NCBI RefSeq assembly: GCF_025232395.1
Contig: NZ_CP065938.1
Location: 1,116,001 to 1,180,000, forward strand
Direction: 5' to 3'
From: Taurinivorans muris
GTDB lineage: Bacteria > Desulfobacterota > Desulfovibrionia > Desulfovibrionales > Desulfovibrionaceae
Length of the DNA stretch: 64,000 nt
Under the pieces are notes generated by a model. The model ran no database searches, had not been told where the DNA came from, and saw only the letters and a program-made list of their open reading frames with translations. A program made the position numbers and the translations under genes. This document shows, one piece after another, positions 19,623 through 29,152 of the stretch. How positions within the stretch are numbered: position 1 is the first letter of the stretch; each line of letters begins with the position of its first letter.

Positions 19623-21551
19623 TTATTCTGAACGGGCTTTTTGCAGAGCCTTTTGAACTGTGCTGAACGTATAAATATCCCTGACAATGATGGGCTGATA
19701 CGGATTTTTTTTGGGAAAAACCGCCAAAAGCGGTATGCTCGCGCTTCCGAGAGAAGTCAAAAGTTTTTGTTTTTCTTCGGAAAACTGCGTCATATCCACA
19801 AGAATGAACCGAACATCATCAGAAAAAATCCGTGCCAATTCTTCCTTATTTTTATTGGAAAACACTGTATTTTCAAGAACCTTGCAGGTTGGGCACCAAT
19901 CAGCGGTGAATTTCAGCATCAATGTTTTTTCGCCCAAGCCCTGCATAAACTCTTGTTTTGCAAAATCCTGCCAAAAAAATGTTTCGGTTTCCGTTTCAGG
20001 CTGTATGAAAAGAAAAGTGAAGCTTCCCGCAGTACAGATCACCAGCAGTGCTTCCGCAAGGATTTTCCGCATTTTTTGCAGATATAAACGTGCCCACTTT
20101 CCCCAAACATACAGGCAACAGCTCAGGATTAAAAGAAAAATTAACGTTCTCACATGCAAAAAATCCGGCAAAAGAGAAAACAAATATAACGCTGTTCCCA
20201 AAAGGAAAAATGCCAGTATTTTTTCCATGGCGATAAGCCAGGTTCCGGCTTTCGGCATGAACCGAATCAGTCGGGGGCTATATGCAAAAAGAAAATAGGG
20301 CGAAGCCATGCCCAAGCCCATGCACAAAAATACAAGCAAAACCACAAAAAACGGCTGTAATACCGTAAAACCGAGCACACCGCCAAGAAGCGGACCGCTG
20401 CACGGCGTTGCCAAGATTGTGGCTAAAAAACCGCTCAAAAAAGCATCGACAGCGGCATTTTTTTGTTCCCGCACGCGTAAATTCAAAACAGGCAAATGAA
20501 AAACATCAAAAAGCGAAAGCGAAAGCATGAAAACCAACACGCACAAAAAAAGCATGAGCCAATATTTTTGGAATACTTGCCCCCAAGTCAGCCCCGCAAG
20601 ACCAAGAAGCACGGCAAGAACCATGAACCACGCCAAAATGCCCAAGGCAAAAAAAAGCATTTGCCGCCTGAAAAGCCCGCTGTCCCGCTTTAAATCCGCG
20701 CCTAAAAAAGCATGGACTTTCAATGCCGCAATCGGCAATACGCAAGGCATGAAATTTAAAATAAATCCAGCAAGCAAGCCGAAAAAGACAGCCTGCGCGG
20801 CAGAGCGCACTTCCAATTCCTGATAAAAAGGCCGTATCTGAAAAGAATATGCCGCCGTTTCTTGCTTAAAAGGAACTTCCGTCTGCATCTTTTTTTGCAA
20901 ATTTTCCAAAGAAAACGCTTCCAAATCATTTCCCGCCGTTTGCACGGCGGAACCATTTTGTTGGTTTTCCTGTGTGAAACCGGTTTCACCCCTCACAGAT
21001 ACGAGGGAGGAATTATTTTTTATTTCGCCAAGCCGCTCCGCTGCAAGAACACGGTTGGAATACGCATAGAGCATATCATACAGTTCATTTTTGTATCGAA
21101 AATTCGCGCTATCAATGCTTGGAACCCCGGATAAATCCTCATGCACGGAAAAAGGAACGCAATGCTCCTGTGAACAGGCAAGCAAAGATATTCCTATTGT
21201 TTGTTCGCTTTTTTCAGGAAATAAAGCATATATCCGTGCCGTGCCCTCAAAAACCCGCACGGTTTTATCCCCTGCGGCGTCGCGCTTTTTTGTTCCCAAA
21301 GGAAAAAGCAAAGGAATTTTCTGCGAACCGCCTTTTATGCTTATTTGCGTCGGATAAACGCCGTCCTGCTCCGGAGCATAGGTATAATAGCCCTTCTCAG
21401 GTTCCAGCGTAATGCATAAAACCGTATCCTGATCGCTCTCAATCCACATCAGCCGCACGGAATACGGAGATTGACCAAGGGCGGTCCCGGTATCCCAAAA
21501 AGCCGCAAGACACGATAAAAAGCAAATAATGATTTGTAAATGTTTTTTCAT
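19623..21551 (-). CDS. dsbD: thiol:disulfide interchange protein DsbD
   Basis: Inner-membrane reductant transporter that passes electrons from cytoplasmic thioredoxin to periplasmic thiol proteins. After a signal peptide (about residues 1-26) comes a periplasmic alpha domain with the Cys pair LACSQEHCVPF. An eight-helix beta domain carries NFMPCVLPI and LATPCSGPL, the two redox cysteines. A periplasmic thioredoxin-like gamma domain has the active site WCPTC (Cys553, Cys556). All three pairs are present, so it should be functional. The frame is open to 21632, but GAGGAAA just upstream and the signal peptide support ATG 21551 (642 aa). Confidence 0.93.
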   Translation of the reverse strand: MKKHLQIIICFLSCLAAFWDTGTALGQSPYSVRLMWIESDQDTVLCITLEPEKGYYTYAPEQDGVYPTQISIKGGSQKIPLLFPLGTKKRDAAGDKTVRVFEGTARIYALFPEKSEQTIGISLLACSQEHCVPFSVHEDLSGVPSIDSANFRYKNELYDMLYAYSNRVLAAERLGEIKNNSSLVSVRGETGFTQENQQNGSAVQTAGNDLEAFSLENLQKKMQTEVPFKQETAAYSFQIRPFYQELEVRSAAQAVFFGLLAGFILNFMPCVLPIAALKVHAFLGADLKRDSGLFRRQMLFFALGILAWFMVLAVLLGLAGLTWGQVFQKYWLMLFLCVLVFMLSLSLFDVFHLPVLNLRVREQKNAAVDAFLSGFLATILATPCSGPLLGGVLGFTVLQPFFVVLLVFLCMGLGMASPYFLFAYSPRLIRFMPKAGTWLIAMEKILAFFLLGTALYLFSLLPDFLHVRTLIFLLILSCCLYVWGKWARLYLQKMRKILAEALLVICTAGSFTFLFIQPETETETFFWQDFAKQEFMQGLGEKTLMLKFTADWCPTCKVLENTVFSNKNKEELARIFSDDVRFILVDMTQFSEEKQKLLTSLGSASIPLLAVFPKKNPYQPIIVRDIYTFSTVQKALQKARSE

Positions 21552-21644
21552 GCTTTCCTCAAAAAAAGCATACGCATACTTTACGGAAATTGCAAAACAA
21601 ATATCGGCATAAATAAAAATAAGCAATAACAATAAATAATTACA

Positions 21645-22007
21645 CTAAAAATTATTTTTTGTCCGTTTTGTTCCTTCTTTAAGAACAACGGAAACTTCCG
21701 CAATAAGCTTTAAAATAATTTTTTGTTCCTTTTCCTGCAAACCCTGCAAATTTTCCCTGATAATCCGGTCAATCCCGCCTTTTTCACATGGTTCGGCATG
21801 AAAAAGGGCGGAAACGGAACACTGCAAAACATCCTCGATCTCTTCCAAACGTTCAAACTTAGGAGCCGTTACCCCTCTCTCGATACGTGACAACGATTGC
21901 TGCCCTATGCCTAACCGCTCCGCGAGCTCAACCCGCGTCAAATACAATCCCTTACGCCTTTTACGTATATTATTGCCAAAAATCTTTGTTAAAAGAGTTA
22001 CAAGCAT
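21645..22007 (-). CDS. XRE-family helix-turn-helix transcriptional regulator
   Basis: 120-aa DNA-binding protein. Residues 13-68 form a classic Cro/CI helix-turn-helix: IRKRRKGLYLTRVELAERLG, then IGQQSLSRIERGVTAPKFERL, with the conserved Gln-Gln-Ser-Leu-Ser-Arg-Ile-Glu-Arg recognition part. The C-terminal 50 residues are helical and charged, with no enzyme motif, and may dimerise. It lies 93 bases upstream of dsbD on the same strand and divergent from the PilZ gene, so it could regulate itself, the dsbD operon or the PilZ gene. No good ribosome site was seen before the ATG. Confidence 0.85.
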   Translation of the reverse strand: MLVTLLTKIFGNNIRKRRKGLYLTRVELAERLGIGQQSLSRIERGVTAPKFERLEEIEDVLQCSVSALFHAEPCEKGGIDRIIRENLQGLQEKEQKIILKLIAEVSVVLKEGTKRTKNNF

Positions 22008-22192
22008 TTAGTTTTTCATATTTTTTTTAGAGCATATCAAAAAATACTCCGCAAAAAAGAACACAAAAAAGATATTGATTTTTCTTTAAAAGCATATTAA
22101 TATTTATTCTCATCTATCATTATTTTTAAAACAAACAATTAACCTTTGATAAGACCTGCGGATAAGACAAAGACCATGTTTTAATAAATTAT

Positions 22193-22210
22193 TAACGTTT
22201 ATTGACGTTA
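22193..22210. promoter_or_regulatory. TAACG-N8-CGTTA inverted repeat in a divergent promoter region
   Basis: The sequence TAACGTTTATTGACGTTA has 5-bp inverted arms and also ACGTT direct repeats spaced 10 bases apart, about one helical turn. It lies in the 285-base AT-rich gap between the XRE regulator (-) and the PilZ gene (+), so it is a candidate operator. Such short arms can occur by chance. Confidence 0.25.
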
Positions 22211-22292
22211 TCAAGAAATGAAATAAAAATCTTTAACCATACCTTATTCATAACTGTTTTATTAATTGTATCTTACCGCAGCATGGAACATA

Positions 22293-23081
22293 ATGAACAA
22301 CGCTGAAAACTTTTTTTGTAAAAATTATACGAACAAAAAACAAATATACAATATTATCAGCCAAGCATACCAAACCAATGCCTTGTTTAAAGGATATTTT
22401 CAAAAAAGTACCATTGCTTTACCTGCTCTTACGCTGACCAACATCTCCCACGACCATTTATTTTTTTTCTGCGACATGCAGGAAAATTTGGAAATCAGCG
22501 CAAATACCGAATTGGTACTGACCTTTCATATCCCTTTAGCCAATTCCACATTGCCTTGTGAATTTACGGTTCCGGTTGTCACCTATACCCAAAACGGCAA
22601 TAAATTTTTCTTCGTCACCATGTTTCCGTATACCATTTCACTTTTGCAGCGGAGGGAACAAATACGCTACCCCGTAAAAAGAGAAGCCTACCCTTTTTAT
22701 GAACTCGCCTTTACCGATACGCAGGTGGTGAAAGAGGAATGGGAAACGATAGATAACGGCAATATTGTTTATCATGATATTTCCACGGGCGGTTTATATA
22801 TACAATTAAAAAACATTGACACCATAAACGTCCCTACATTAAAATCCGTTTTGATATTGAAATGCAAATTTCCGCCTCTGCAGCGGCAGCCGGATAAAAA
22901 TAAAAAAGAATGCTCAAGCTTCATTATCACAGCAAGAATATGCAATATCAGAAAAGTCAATAATGAATTGTATATCCGCGCGAAATACACCCATTGGACA
23001 TATAATCTGTCCATAAAAAAATGGAATGCGGTTTATTCGCATGACGGAATAGTGCAATTGCAGCATTATATCGCGTCATAA
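22293..23081 (+). CDS. PilZ-domain protein, probable c-di-GMP receptor (YcgR-like)
   Basis: 262-aa cytoplasmic protein with no signal peptide. The second half carries the PilZ c-di-GMP-binding residues: RREQIRYPV (RxxxR at Arg121-Arg125) and HDISTGGLYI (DxSxxG at Asp162-Gly167), which sit at the right distance. The N-terminal 110 residues form a beta-rich region that matches the place of the YcgR-type N-terminal domain. Such proteins link c-di-GMP levels to flagellar braking, polysaccharide synthesis or surface attachment. A TTG at 22266 could extend the protein; the ATG at 22293 is chosen but lacks a strong ribosome site. A large unknown gene follows after 31 bases. Confidence 0.75.
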   Translation: MNNAENFFCKNYTNKKQIYNIISQAYQTNALFKGYFQKSTIALPALTLTNISHDHLFFFCDMQENLEISANTELVLTFHIPLANSTLPCEFTVPVVTYTQNGNKFFFVTMFPYTISLLQRREQIRYPVKREAYPFYELAFTDTQVVKEEWETIDNGNIVYHDISTGGLYIQLKNIDTINVPTLKSVLILKCKFPPLQRQPDKNKKECSSFIITARICNIRKVNNELYIRAKYTHWTYNLSIKKWNAVYSHDGIVQLQHYIAS

Positions 23082-23112
23082 CCCAAAACCGCCATATCCT
23101 GTCTTAAGAAAT

Positions 23113-24765
23113 ATGCTGACATTGACCGGTCTTTGCTCTTCTCCCGACACCCAATATGCGGATTTGGAACTGCCTGTAATACAATGTGTTTTTGAAACGG
23201 AAAAAATCAAACTTGCCCCCATTAATCAATATTCCAATCTGTTATTGAATTTTTTCAAGCGAAAACCATTTTTTAAATGCAATTTTGAAGAAATTTTGAC
23301 CATAAATAAAATCGCTCCCAGTCACAAGGAACGGTTAAAAGAAGAACTGCAAACGCTCTTAACCTATAAAAAACTTGTGAACAATGCTTCTTATTTCGAT
23401 GAATATAATGAAATGTGCGTCGGGCTTTCCGTTATCGGTGAAAGTTTATACGATATAGGCCATATTCCGACCAACGATATTCAGAAAGATTTTTATACAA
23501 TTTATTACGATGTCGCCACAAATCAATTTTTGGCAGAAGATGAAACAGAAAATATTTTGCCTGAAAAAGAAAGCTTTTTCTATAAAAAAGAATACCGTTT
23601 TTTAAAAAACTACCTGTTCGGTGACAACGGTTTTTTAAACAACATGCAATGCTCTGCCAAACTTCCCATCCCTCCGGGAGGAGATTCCTTTATCCAAAAC
23701 CAAGGACAAAATGGCATTTCAGCAAGAATTTTGGACGGATATTATTTTTCCAAGCAACGGCTTACAAAGAAAAAGATCACTTCCAGATGTATTAAAAACG
23801 GATTGATTTTGATTGATGACGACAAAAGCCCTTATCACATCAATGAGAAATTTGAAGCTGTTTTCAGCAATTATGCCGATGAGTTCATACAAAAATACAA
23901 CTTGAAAGTGAATGAAAGCATAAGAGCCGGCGATCTCAATTTCAACACAAACAAGAACACGCTGAAGTTTAATTCCTTAAGCAAAACGGAACTGGAAGCG
24001 CTTTTAGCCAATAAAGAAAATATCCTCTTTTTGCCCAAAGGGACTGAATGCCCCCTTTCTGCAAAAAACATCATCCGTATTTCAAAAACGCTCTTTCCCG
24101 TAAAATCGGAGTTTGCGTTTTATATTTTTGCCAAAGATTTCTTTTACAGCATTACCCCTTCATTTTTCACCATCGCAGGATTGAAAGATTATCTTTGCAA
24201 TAAAATTGACAAAGAAAGCTTTTTCCAATCCGTCTGTTATTCGGACGATACTGCGGATATGGATGTTTTCCGCGAATTTTTAACCGTCATTGAACAAACA
24301 AATTCCATTGTCCTGTTTGCCAAACATATTAAAAAATCCAAAAAAATCACATTAAAAAAATTATTGTCCGCCCACGATCATTTTAAAAATTCAGATAAAT
24401 GGAATATCTTTTTCAGGGCATATGTCCTTGAAATTCTTTTTAAAGATATCATGTCAACAGGTTTCAACCATATTGAAAAAATCATGCTCCTGCAAAAAAC
24501 AGCAAACATAACAGATAAAAAATTGATGGATCTTATTGAAAAAACAAATTACCGTGTCGACACGCTCGGCAATATCGATAAAAACAACTACACGGTTTTG
24601 GAATGCCAATGCTTATGGTACGATACCTTATTGGCACAAAATTTTTCGAACGAACTTTTACATGAAGAAATCAGAAAATTAAAACCGTTCATAAAAGAAA
24701 AAAAAGAAATTTCCGAAACGGTTTACAACGTGCTCAGTGAAAATTTTAGACGTTTACTGTCATAA
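23113..24765 (+). CDS. unrecognised 550-aa protein downstream of the PilZ gene
   Basis: No family is recognised. The protein has no signal peptide or membrane helix. It is rich in Lys, Asn, Phe, Leu and Ile, with an apparently mixed alpha/beta N-terminal half. The C-terminal third (from about residue 380) looks helical, with alternating charged and hydrophobic stretches. A central piece around LLANKENILFLPKGTECPL may mark a domain border. It has only a weak ribosome site and starts 31 bases after the PilZ gene, so the two are probably one transcript. That context suggests a partner or effector of c-di-GMP signalling; this is inference. Confidence 0.75.
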   Translation: MLTLTGLCSSPDTQYADLELPVIQCVFETEKIKLAPINQYSNLLLNFFKRKPFFKCNFEEILTINKIAPSHKERLKEELQTLLTYKKLVNNASYFDEYNEMCVGLSVIGESLYDIGHIPTNDIQKDFYTIYYDVATNQFLAEDETENILPEKESFFYKKEYRFLKNYLFGDNGFLNNMQCSAKLPIPPGGDSFIQNQGQNGISARILDGYYFSKQRLTKKKITSRCIKNGLILIDDDKSPYHINEKFEAVFSNYADEFIQKYNLKVNESIRAGDLNFNTNKNTLKFNSLSKTELEALLANKENILFLPKGTECPLSAKNIIRISKTLFPVKSEFAFYIFAKDFFYSITPSFFTIAGLKDYLCNKIDKESFFQSVCYSDDTADMDVFREFLTVIEQTNSIVLFAKHIKKSKKITLKKLLSAHDHFKNSDKWNIFFRAYVLEILFKDIMSTGFNHIEKIMLLQKTANITDKKLMDLIEKTNYRVDTLGNIDKNNYTVLECQCLWYDTLLAQNFSNELLHEEIRKLKPFIKEKKEISETVYNVLSENFRRLLS

Positions 24766-24797
24766 TCGGCGGAATAAAAATCCGTTCGCAGACCTTT

Positions 24798-25835
24798 TCA
24801 AACCGATTGTGCGCATTTCTCGGCAAGATGTGCGTAAATTTGCACAAATTCGGCATTGATAGCCGTTTGCCGCGCCAAAAAAGAAAATGCTTCTGCTATG
24901 TTCTTTTTTCTTTCGCCTAAATTTTTTTGTCTGACCAACCGAACATCTTCCGCAAGAAGCGTATGGAAAAGTTCTTCCAAACGCAAACTCCGCGCTCTTG
25001 CGCTGTGTTTTTCCCAAACAAGTTTTCTGCCCTGCATGGCAACACGGTACAAATCGTCCTCTTTTTCCTTTGAAAGCCAATGCCTGCACAAATCAACAGC
25101 CTTCGCCACATCAAGACGCGGATAAGCCGGCAGCGAATTGACTCCGAAATCAAAAATCTCTCCAATACGGTTTTTCTTTGTGGGCATGTTATCCGCAAGA
25201 CACCCGCAGCCAAGCGCCATTGCTTCAAAGGTCCTGAAATTGAGTTCTCCCACGGCACTTTGATTTAAAATAATTTTTGAACGGGAAAAAACAGGAACAA
25301 AATTGCCGCTTGTGATGAATATCGGCTGAAACACTTTAAAAAGCGTATAAAAGGTATGGCGGTCCGGATTGTTCTTATGTCCCATCGTTCCGACAAAAGC
25401 AACGGGAATATCGCGGTTTTTAAACCATTCTTCCTTTGTTTCTTCCGGATTGAAGCGCATGGCGAACAAAGGAAAATGCTCGGAACAAGGCATAAATTTT
25501 TCTCTTTCCTCCGCCTGGGCATAAAGAACATGATCGAAAGCGTGAGAAAAAGCGCCGTGCCACGCATGGCAATACGTATCAATAGAATAAAAAACGCAGG
25601 GAACAGGCAAATCTTCTATGCCGAAAATGTGCGGTAAACTGCTGTCATCCGCATAGAAAAAAATATCCGGCACAAAGCCTTTGCCCGCGCAAATCTCCAG
25701 CAAGCGTTTTGCGGAAATAACAGAAGTCAGCTCCAATTCGCATCCGGCAGATTCGCCGACATGCCAGACAGTATGCCCTAATTCCCGCAATTCTTTGGTA
25801 AAATAAGAATTTTTTCCGTACTGTAAAATATTCAT
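24798..25835 (-). CDS. CgeB-like glycosyltransferase (GT-B fold)
   Basis: 345-aa cytoplasmic protein. The C-terminal half shows the glycosyl-transferases-1 signature of the CgeB/DUF3880 group: ILNQSAVGELNFRTFEAMALGCG followed by a short loop and LADNMP, where the Glu binds the nucleotide sugar. The N-terminal half has an FVPDIFFYADD strand and CVFYSIDTYCHAWH, typical of DUF3880. Members in Desulfovibrio are often linked to flagellar or surface glycosylation. No ribosome site is obvious, and the start follows a terminator hairpin by 8 bases, so expression depends on a nearby promoter or on read-through. Confidence 0.8.
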   Translation of the reverse strand: MNILQYGKNSYFTKELRELGHTVWHVGESAGCELELTSVISAKRLLEICAGKGFVPDIFFYADDSSLPHIFGIEDLPVPCVFYSIDTYCHAWHGAFSHAFDHVLYAQAEEREKFMPCSEHFPLFAMRFNPEETKEEWFKNRDIPVAFVGTMGHKNNPDRHTFYTLFKVFQPIFITSGNFVPVFSRSKIILNQSAVGELNFRTFEAMALGCGCLADNMPTKKNRIGEIFDFGVNSLPAYPRLDVAKAVDLCRHWLSKEKEDDLYRVAMQGRKLVWEKHSARARSLRLEELFHTLLAEDVRLVRQKNLGERKKNIAEAFSFLARQTAINAEFVQIYAHLAEKCAQSV

Positions 25836-25843
25836 AAGAAAAA

Positions 25844-25870
25844 AAGGCTTTCCCGAAAAGGGAAAGCCGC
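25844..25870 (-). terminator. intrinsic terminator after the pfpI-like gene
   Basis: On the minus strand, GGCTTTCCC, a short loop and GGGAAAGCC are followed by seven T. It lies directly after the stop of the DJ-1/PfpI gene and before the glycosyltransferase, so it closes the six-gene lepB operon. Confidence 0.85.
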
Positions 25871-25874
25871 AAGA

Positions 25875-26462
25875 CTAATTATGTTTGATTTCAACACCGA
25901 GCAATTTAATAAATTCACCGATCAAAGCGGGGTGGGCAGGCCATGCGGCGGAGGTCACCAAATTGCCGTCAACAACGGAATCGGACAATGTTTCATTGGA
26001 ATTGGTCCAAATACCACCGGCAAGCTTGATGTCAGGCATAACGGCAGGGTAGGCGGTACATTTCTTGCCGCGCACAACATCCGCAGCAACCAAAAGCTGA
26101 GGACCATGGCAAATTGCGGCAATGGGTTTCTTCGCTTTTTCAAATTCCTGCACGATTTCCACTACGCGTTCATTTAGACGGATATATTCCGGTGCTCTTC
26201 CTCCCGGTATGTATAAACCTGCATACTCCGTTGTTTTCACGTTTTCAAAATCATAATTGAGCATGAAATTATGCCCGCGTTTTTCCGAATAAGTTTGATC
26301 ACCCTCGAAATCATGAATGGCGGTTGCGACAATTTCACCGCTTTTTTTGCCGGGGCAAACAACATCAACCTGAAAACCGCACATCACAAGCATTTGATAA
26401 GGAATCATAAGCTCGTAATCTTCAACGAAATCACCGGCTAACACAAGAATTTTCTTAGACAT
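25875..26462 (-). CDS. DJ-1/PfpI family protein
   Basis: 195-aa cytoplasmic protein of the DJ-1/PfpI (class I glutamine amidotransferase-like) superfamily. The nucleophile elbow [10 protein letters not shown] places Cys118 next to His119, as in PfpI-type proteases and chaperone/deglycase enzymes. The [12 protein letters not shown] loop and the N-terminal [13 protein letters not shown] with its conserved Glu support the family. The biochemical role varies (deglycation, glyoxalase, chaperone) and cannot be fixed here. A strong AAGGAG site precedes the ATG. It is the last gene of the lepB operon, 12 bases after the DsrE-like gene. Confidence 0.88.
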   Translation of the reverse strand: MSKKILVLAGDFVEDYELMIPYQMLVMCGFQVDVVCPGKKSGEIVATAIHDFEGDQTYSEKRGHNFMLNYDFENVKTTEYAGLYIPGGRAPEYIRLNERVVEIVQEFEKAKKPIAAICHGPQLLVAADVVRGKKCTAYPAVMPDIKLAGGIWTNSNETLSDSVVDGNLVTSAAWPAHPALIGEFIKLLGVEIKHN

Positions 26463-26474
26463 TTTAAACTCCTT

Positions 26475-26816
26475 TTAAGGTTTGATATACGTATACCGTT
26501 CATTTTGCAGGCGGGCAAGCTCAACTATCCCGGCGGGAACAACCTGTACGCCGTCCATAAGCGTTTCTTTGGGCAAAGAAAACTTATTCATCGCATTTTG
26601 ACAAACACGGATCTGCAGGCCTTTTCCCTGTAAATCTTTCAACGCGGGCAAAGCGGTTTCTTTTTTGAACAAATTCACGGCAGGACCATTGACAAGCATG
26701 ACAACTTCCGCTTTTTGCCCTCCTATCGCCGTAAAATAATTGGCGATATTTGAAATTGCGATGTTCAGGACCGCTTCATCATTTAAATCCACATGAAAAA
26801 CAATATCGTAATTCAT
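26475..26816 (-). CDS. DsrE/DsrF-like sulfur-relay family protein
   Basis: 113-aa cytoplasmic protein with the DsrE-like layout: an N-terminal strand-helix with DEAVLNIAISNIANYF, then EVVMLVNGPAVNLF, a Cys at residue 72 in IRVCQNAMNK, and the C-terminal VVPAGIVELARLQNERYTYI signature. DsrE-type proteins carry persulfide sulfur on that cysteine in sulfur oxidation, tRNA thiolation and related relays. The ATG at 26816 follows a GGGAGGG site at good spacing; the upstream ATG at 26831 is less likely. It sits directly after thiD, so a link to sulfur transfer for thiamine is possible but unproven. Confidence 0.85.
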   Translation of the reverse strand: MNYDIVFHVDLNDEAVLNIAISNIANYFTAIGGQKAEVVMLVNGPAVNLFKKETALPALKDLQGKGLQIRVCQNAMNKFSLPKETLMDGVQVVPAGIVELARLQNERYTYIKP

Positions 26817-26833
26817 AAGCCCTCCCTGCATGA

Positions 26834-27652
26834 TTAATGGTTCAATTGTGCGATAGTCGCCAAATGGTGGACAGGACCGATACCTTTTCCGGGAGCGTAT
26901 CCGTTTCGCAAAGCGCAGTTCAAATATTCCTGAGCTTTTTTCACTGCGATGATCAAAGGCTGTTTCTTTGCCAAATACGCCGTAATCGCAGCAGACAAGG
27001 TACAGCCTGTGCCGTGGCTGTTCGGCGTATCCACATGCGGCTGACGCAAAGCCTCGATAGTTCCCTTTGCATCAAAAAACCAGTCCGTGACAAGGATAGG
27101 CTTGGCTTCAAAATGCCCGCCCTTAATTAAAACAGCCTTCGCCCCCATGGCGAGAAGTTTTTTTCCCGCCTCTTCCACGCTTTTATCGTCAACAAGCTTT
27201 ATTCCGGTAAGCACTTCCGTTTCCGGCTTATTGGGCGTTATAAGCGCCGCCAAGGGAAAAAGCTTCTTTTTCATAATCTCCACAGCGCTTTCCTCAATAA
27301 GGGCGTGCCCGCTTGTGCTGACGCACACAGGATCGACAACCAAAGGAAAATCAACATGTTCCAACTCGCTCGCCAAAGCCTCGATAATTTCCGCACTGAA
27401 AAGCATGCCGGTCTTTGCCGCGTGAATGGGAAAACCGTCAAGCACAGCCTTCAGCTGCTGTACGACGAAATCAGCGCTTGGAGCATGGATACCGGTTACC
27501 CCAAGACCGTTTTGCGCGGTAAGCGCCGTAATAACGCTTGTACCGTAAGTTCCTAAACTCGCAAACGTTTTCAAATCCGCCTGTATCCCTGCCCCCCCGC
27601 CGCTGTCAGAACCGGCAATGGTCAATACATTGGAAAGCACGCCTGTAAACAT
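26834..27652 (-). CDS. thiD: hydroxymethylpyrimidine / phosphomethylpyrimidine kinase
   Basis: Ribokinase-family enzyme that makes HMP-PP for thiamine synthesis in two phosphorylations. The N-terminus has [20 protein letters not shown] with the substrate-binding Asp-Ser and Gly loop. The C-terminal anion-hole signature is [15 protein letters not shown], with the catalytic base in GTGC. At 272 aa it has family length. A TAGGAG site lies 6 bases before the ATG. Thiamine pyrophosphate is the cofactor of the nifJ product encoded earlier in the window. No TPP riboswitch was seen, consistent with thiD being inside an unrelated operon. Confidence 0.95.
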   Translation of the reverse strand: MFTGVLSNVLTIAGSDSGGGAGIQADLKTFASLGTYGTSVITALTAQNGLGVTGIHAPSADFVVQQLKAVLDGFPIHAAKTGMLFSAEIIEALASELEHVDFPLVVDPVCVSTSGHALIEESAVEIMKKKLFPLAALITPNKPETEVLTGIKLVDDKSVEEAGKKLLAMGAKAVLIKGGHFEAKPILVTDWFFDAKGTIEALRQPHVDTPNSHGTGCTLSAAITAYLAKKQPLIIAVKKAQEYLNCALRNGYAPGKGIGPVHHLATIAQLNH

Positions 27653-27661
27653 ATTTTTCTC

Positions 27662-29143
27662 CTATAAATAAACAGCTTCAAAAACTGCCAACACGGAATT
27701 GTTTTCCAATAATTTTAAAATCGAACCATTGATTTGCCACGCGTCAGCTTTATTTAACATTTGGTTGAATTCCCTTGCCTGTTCTTCGCCATGGGGACAA
27801 AGCATGAGCGTTGCCCCGCCCTGCCCGAATTTAATGGAACTTTCTTCAATAGTTACAGGCATGAAGAAATTATTGCAGCCGTCAGAACCCGTTGCCATAT
27901 TATCACGGATAATGATATGCGGCTCCCTTTGCCCTTCAAAAACTTCCACAGCCTTTTCACCGATTGCTGTCAGCCGCCAATAGGTATTTTCCAAACTTGT
28001 GTGCTGAAACATGGATTGACAAATTCCTTTATCTGCTTTGCTTACTTTTGTAGGATACATTTCAATTTCGCCATCGCTTTTTCTGCGGAGCACAACATCC
28101 ATATCCACGATTACAGGACGGACAAACGTTTCCTGAGGGAAGTGCTTTGTGATAATTCCATTATGCACAGCGGGAAAACGGCACATGGACGTGCAGTCGG
28201 TAAAAGAAAAATCTCCGTTATTATCCTGCAATACACCGGAAACATTGAATTTTCCTATTTCAAACAATTCCTTTTCCCTGCGGGAAAAAGAAAGCATGTT
28301 TTTATCTTCATAATGCCTGAAAACAAGGGTGTTTTCATCCTGAACAGCCGCCACAAGCGGAGCATCGTTTTCTTGAGAGATTTCAATATTCTGCTTTCTG
28401 TCAATATATGCCCAGTGCGCTATCTGCATGGTTCCGTTCTTTTTTACAATAGCCAAGCCATTTTTTTCCAAAAAAACGACATCGCCCTGCGCACTGGCGA
28501 ACTTGGCGGGCACAATCAATTCTTTTTCATTCACGGCTTGCCCCGCGCGATGCAACAGAATATTTTTCTCTTCTATATCAACAGGTTTTTCCGTTGCGAA
28601 CAAAAGAATATTGTCATGATAAACAGAAGCTTCCATAAAAACGTTATCCCCGGCTTCAAGCACGCAGTCAAAGGAAAAAGGCAAAGGCGTTTTTCCCTCT
28701 GTGGGAATGAAATACAGGGCGAAAGGCACTGTTTCGTCATTTTTATACAAAGCATAGCGGACTTCCACACGCGGAGGAAGAAGCATGCGTTCCCGATAAA
28801 AAATCTCTCCGGTGAACGTTGTGACGGTTTGAGAAGATTTTTTGAATGTGAACGTTTGTCCTTCTGCCTCGACAGTGAGCGTTTTTCCATTCAAAGTAAG
28901 CGTGCATTCCTTTTCCTGCACGGCTCCGGAAGAAAGATACGAATAATGCAAAAGCACGGAATTTTCTCCCGTTCTTTGCCAGGAATAACCTGTGCGGGTC
29001 TTACTGTTTATGAAAGAAAACGTGCCGTCTTCTTTAAAATACACATACGTATCGGAATCCGTTTCCCAAAGCCCGGCAAGTTCATCGGCATAAGCCGGCG
29101 AAACCAAAAATAAACTAAAAAAAAGCACTGCGATGTATTTCAT
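27662..29143 (-). CDS. secreted META/HslJ-domain protein with YbaY-like domain
   Basis: 493-aa envelope protein with a Sec signal peptide (cleavage after AYA at about residue 19). An N-terminal lipocalin-like beta domain ([15 protein letters not shown]) is followed by a YbaY/type III secretion lipoprotein-chaperone-like segment from about 110 ([21 protein letters not shown]). The C-terminal 110 residues form a META (HslJ) domain with [21 protein letters not shown] and ATLMLCP. META domains occur in stress and outer-membrane proteins such as HslJ. The function is unknown. No lipobox follows the signal, so it is probably periplasmic. It lies between rimO and thiD with 9-base gaps. Confidence 0.8.
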   Translation of the reverse strand: MKYIAVLFFSLFLVSPAYADELAGLWETDSDTYVYFKEDGTFSFINSKTRTGYSWQRTGENSVLLHYSYLSSGAVQEKECTLTLNGKTLTVEAEGQTFTFKKSSQTVTTFTGEIFYRERMLLPPRVEVRYALYKNDETVPFALYFIPTEGKTPLPFSFDCVLEAGDNVFMEASVYHDNILLFATEKPVDIEEKNILLHRAGQAVNEKELIVPAKFASAQGDVVFLEKNGLAIVKKNGTMQIAHWAYIDRKQNIEISQENDAPLVAAVQDENTLVFRHYEDKNMLSFSRREKELFEIGKFNVSGVLQDNNGDFSFTDCTSMCRFPAVHNGIITKHFPQETFVRPVIVDMDVVLRRKSDGEIEMYPTKVSKADKGICQSMFQHTSLENTYWRLTAIGEKAVEVFEGQREPHIIIRDNMATGSDGCNNFFMPVTIEESSIKFGQGGATLMLCPHGEEQAREFNQMLNKADAWQINGSILKLLENNSVLAVFEAVYL

Positions 29144-29152
29144 AAAATTCTC

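Noticed and set aside
27761-29113. 450-codon plus frame opposite the META protein
   Set aside because: The minus-strand protein has a signal peptide, a META domain, a ribosome site and operon context; the plus frame has none.
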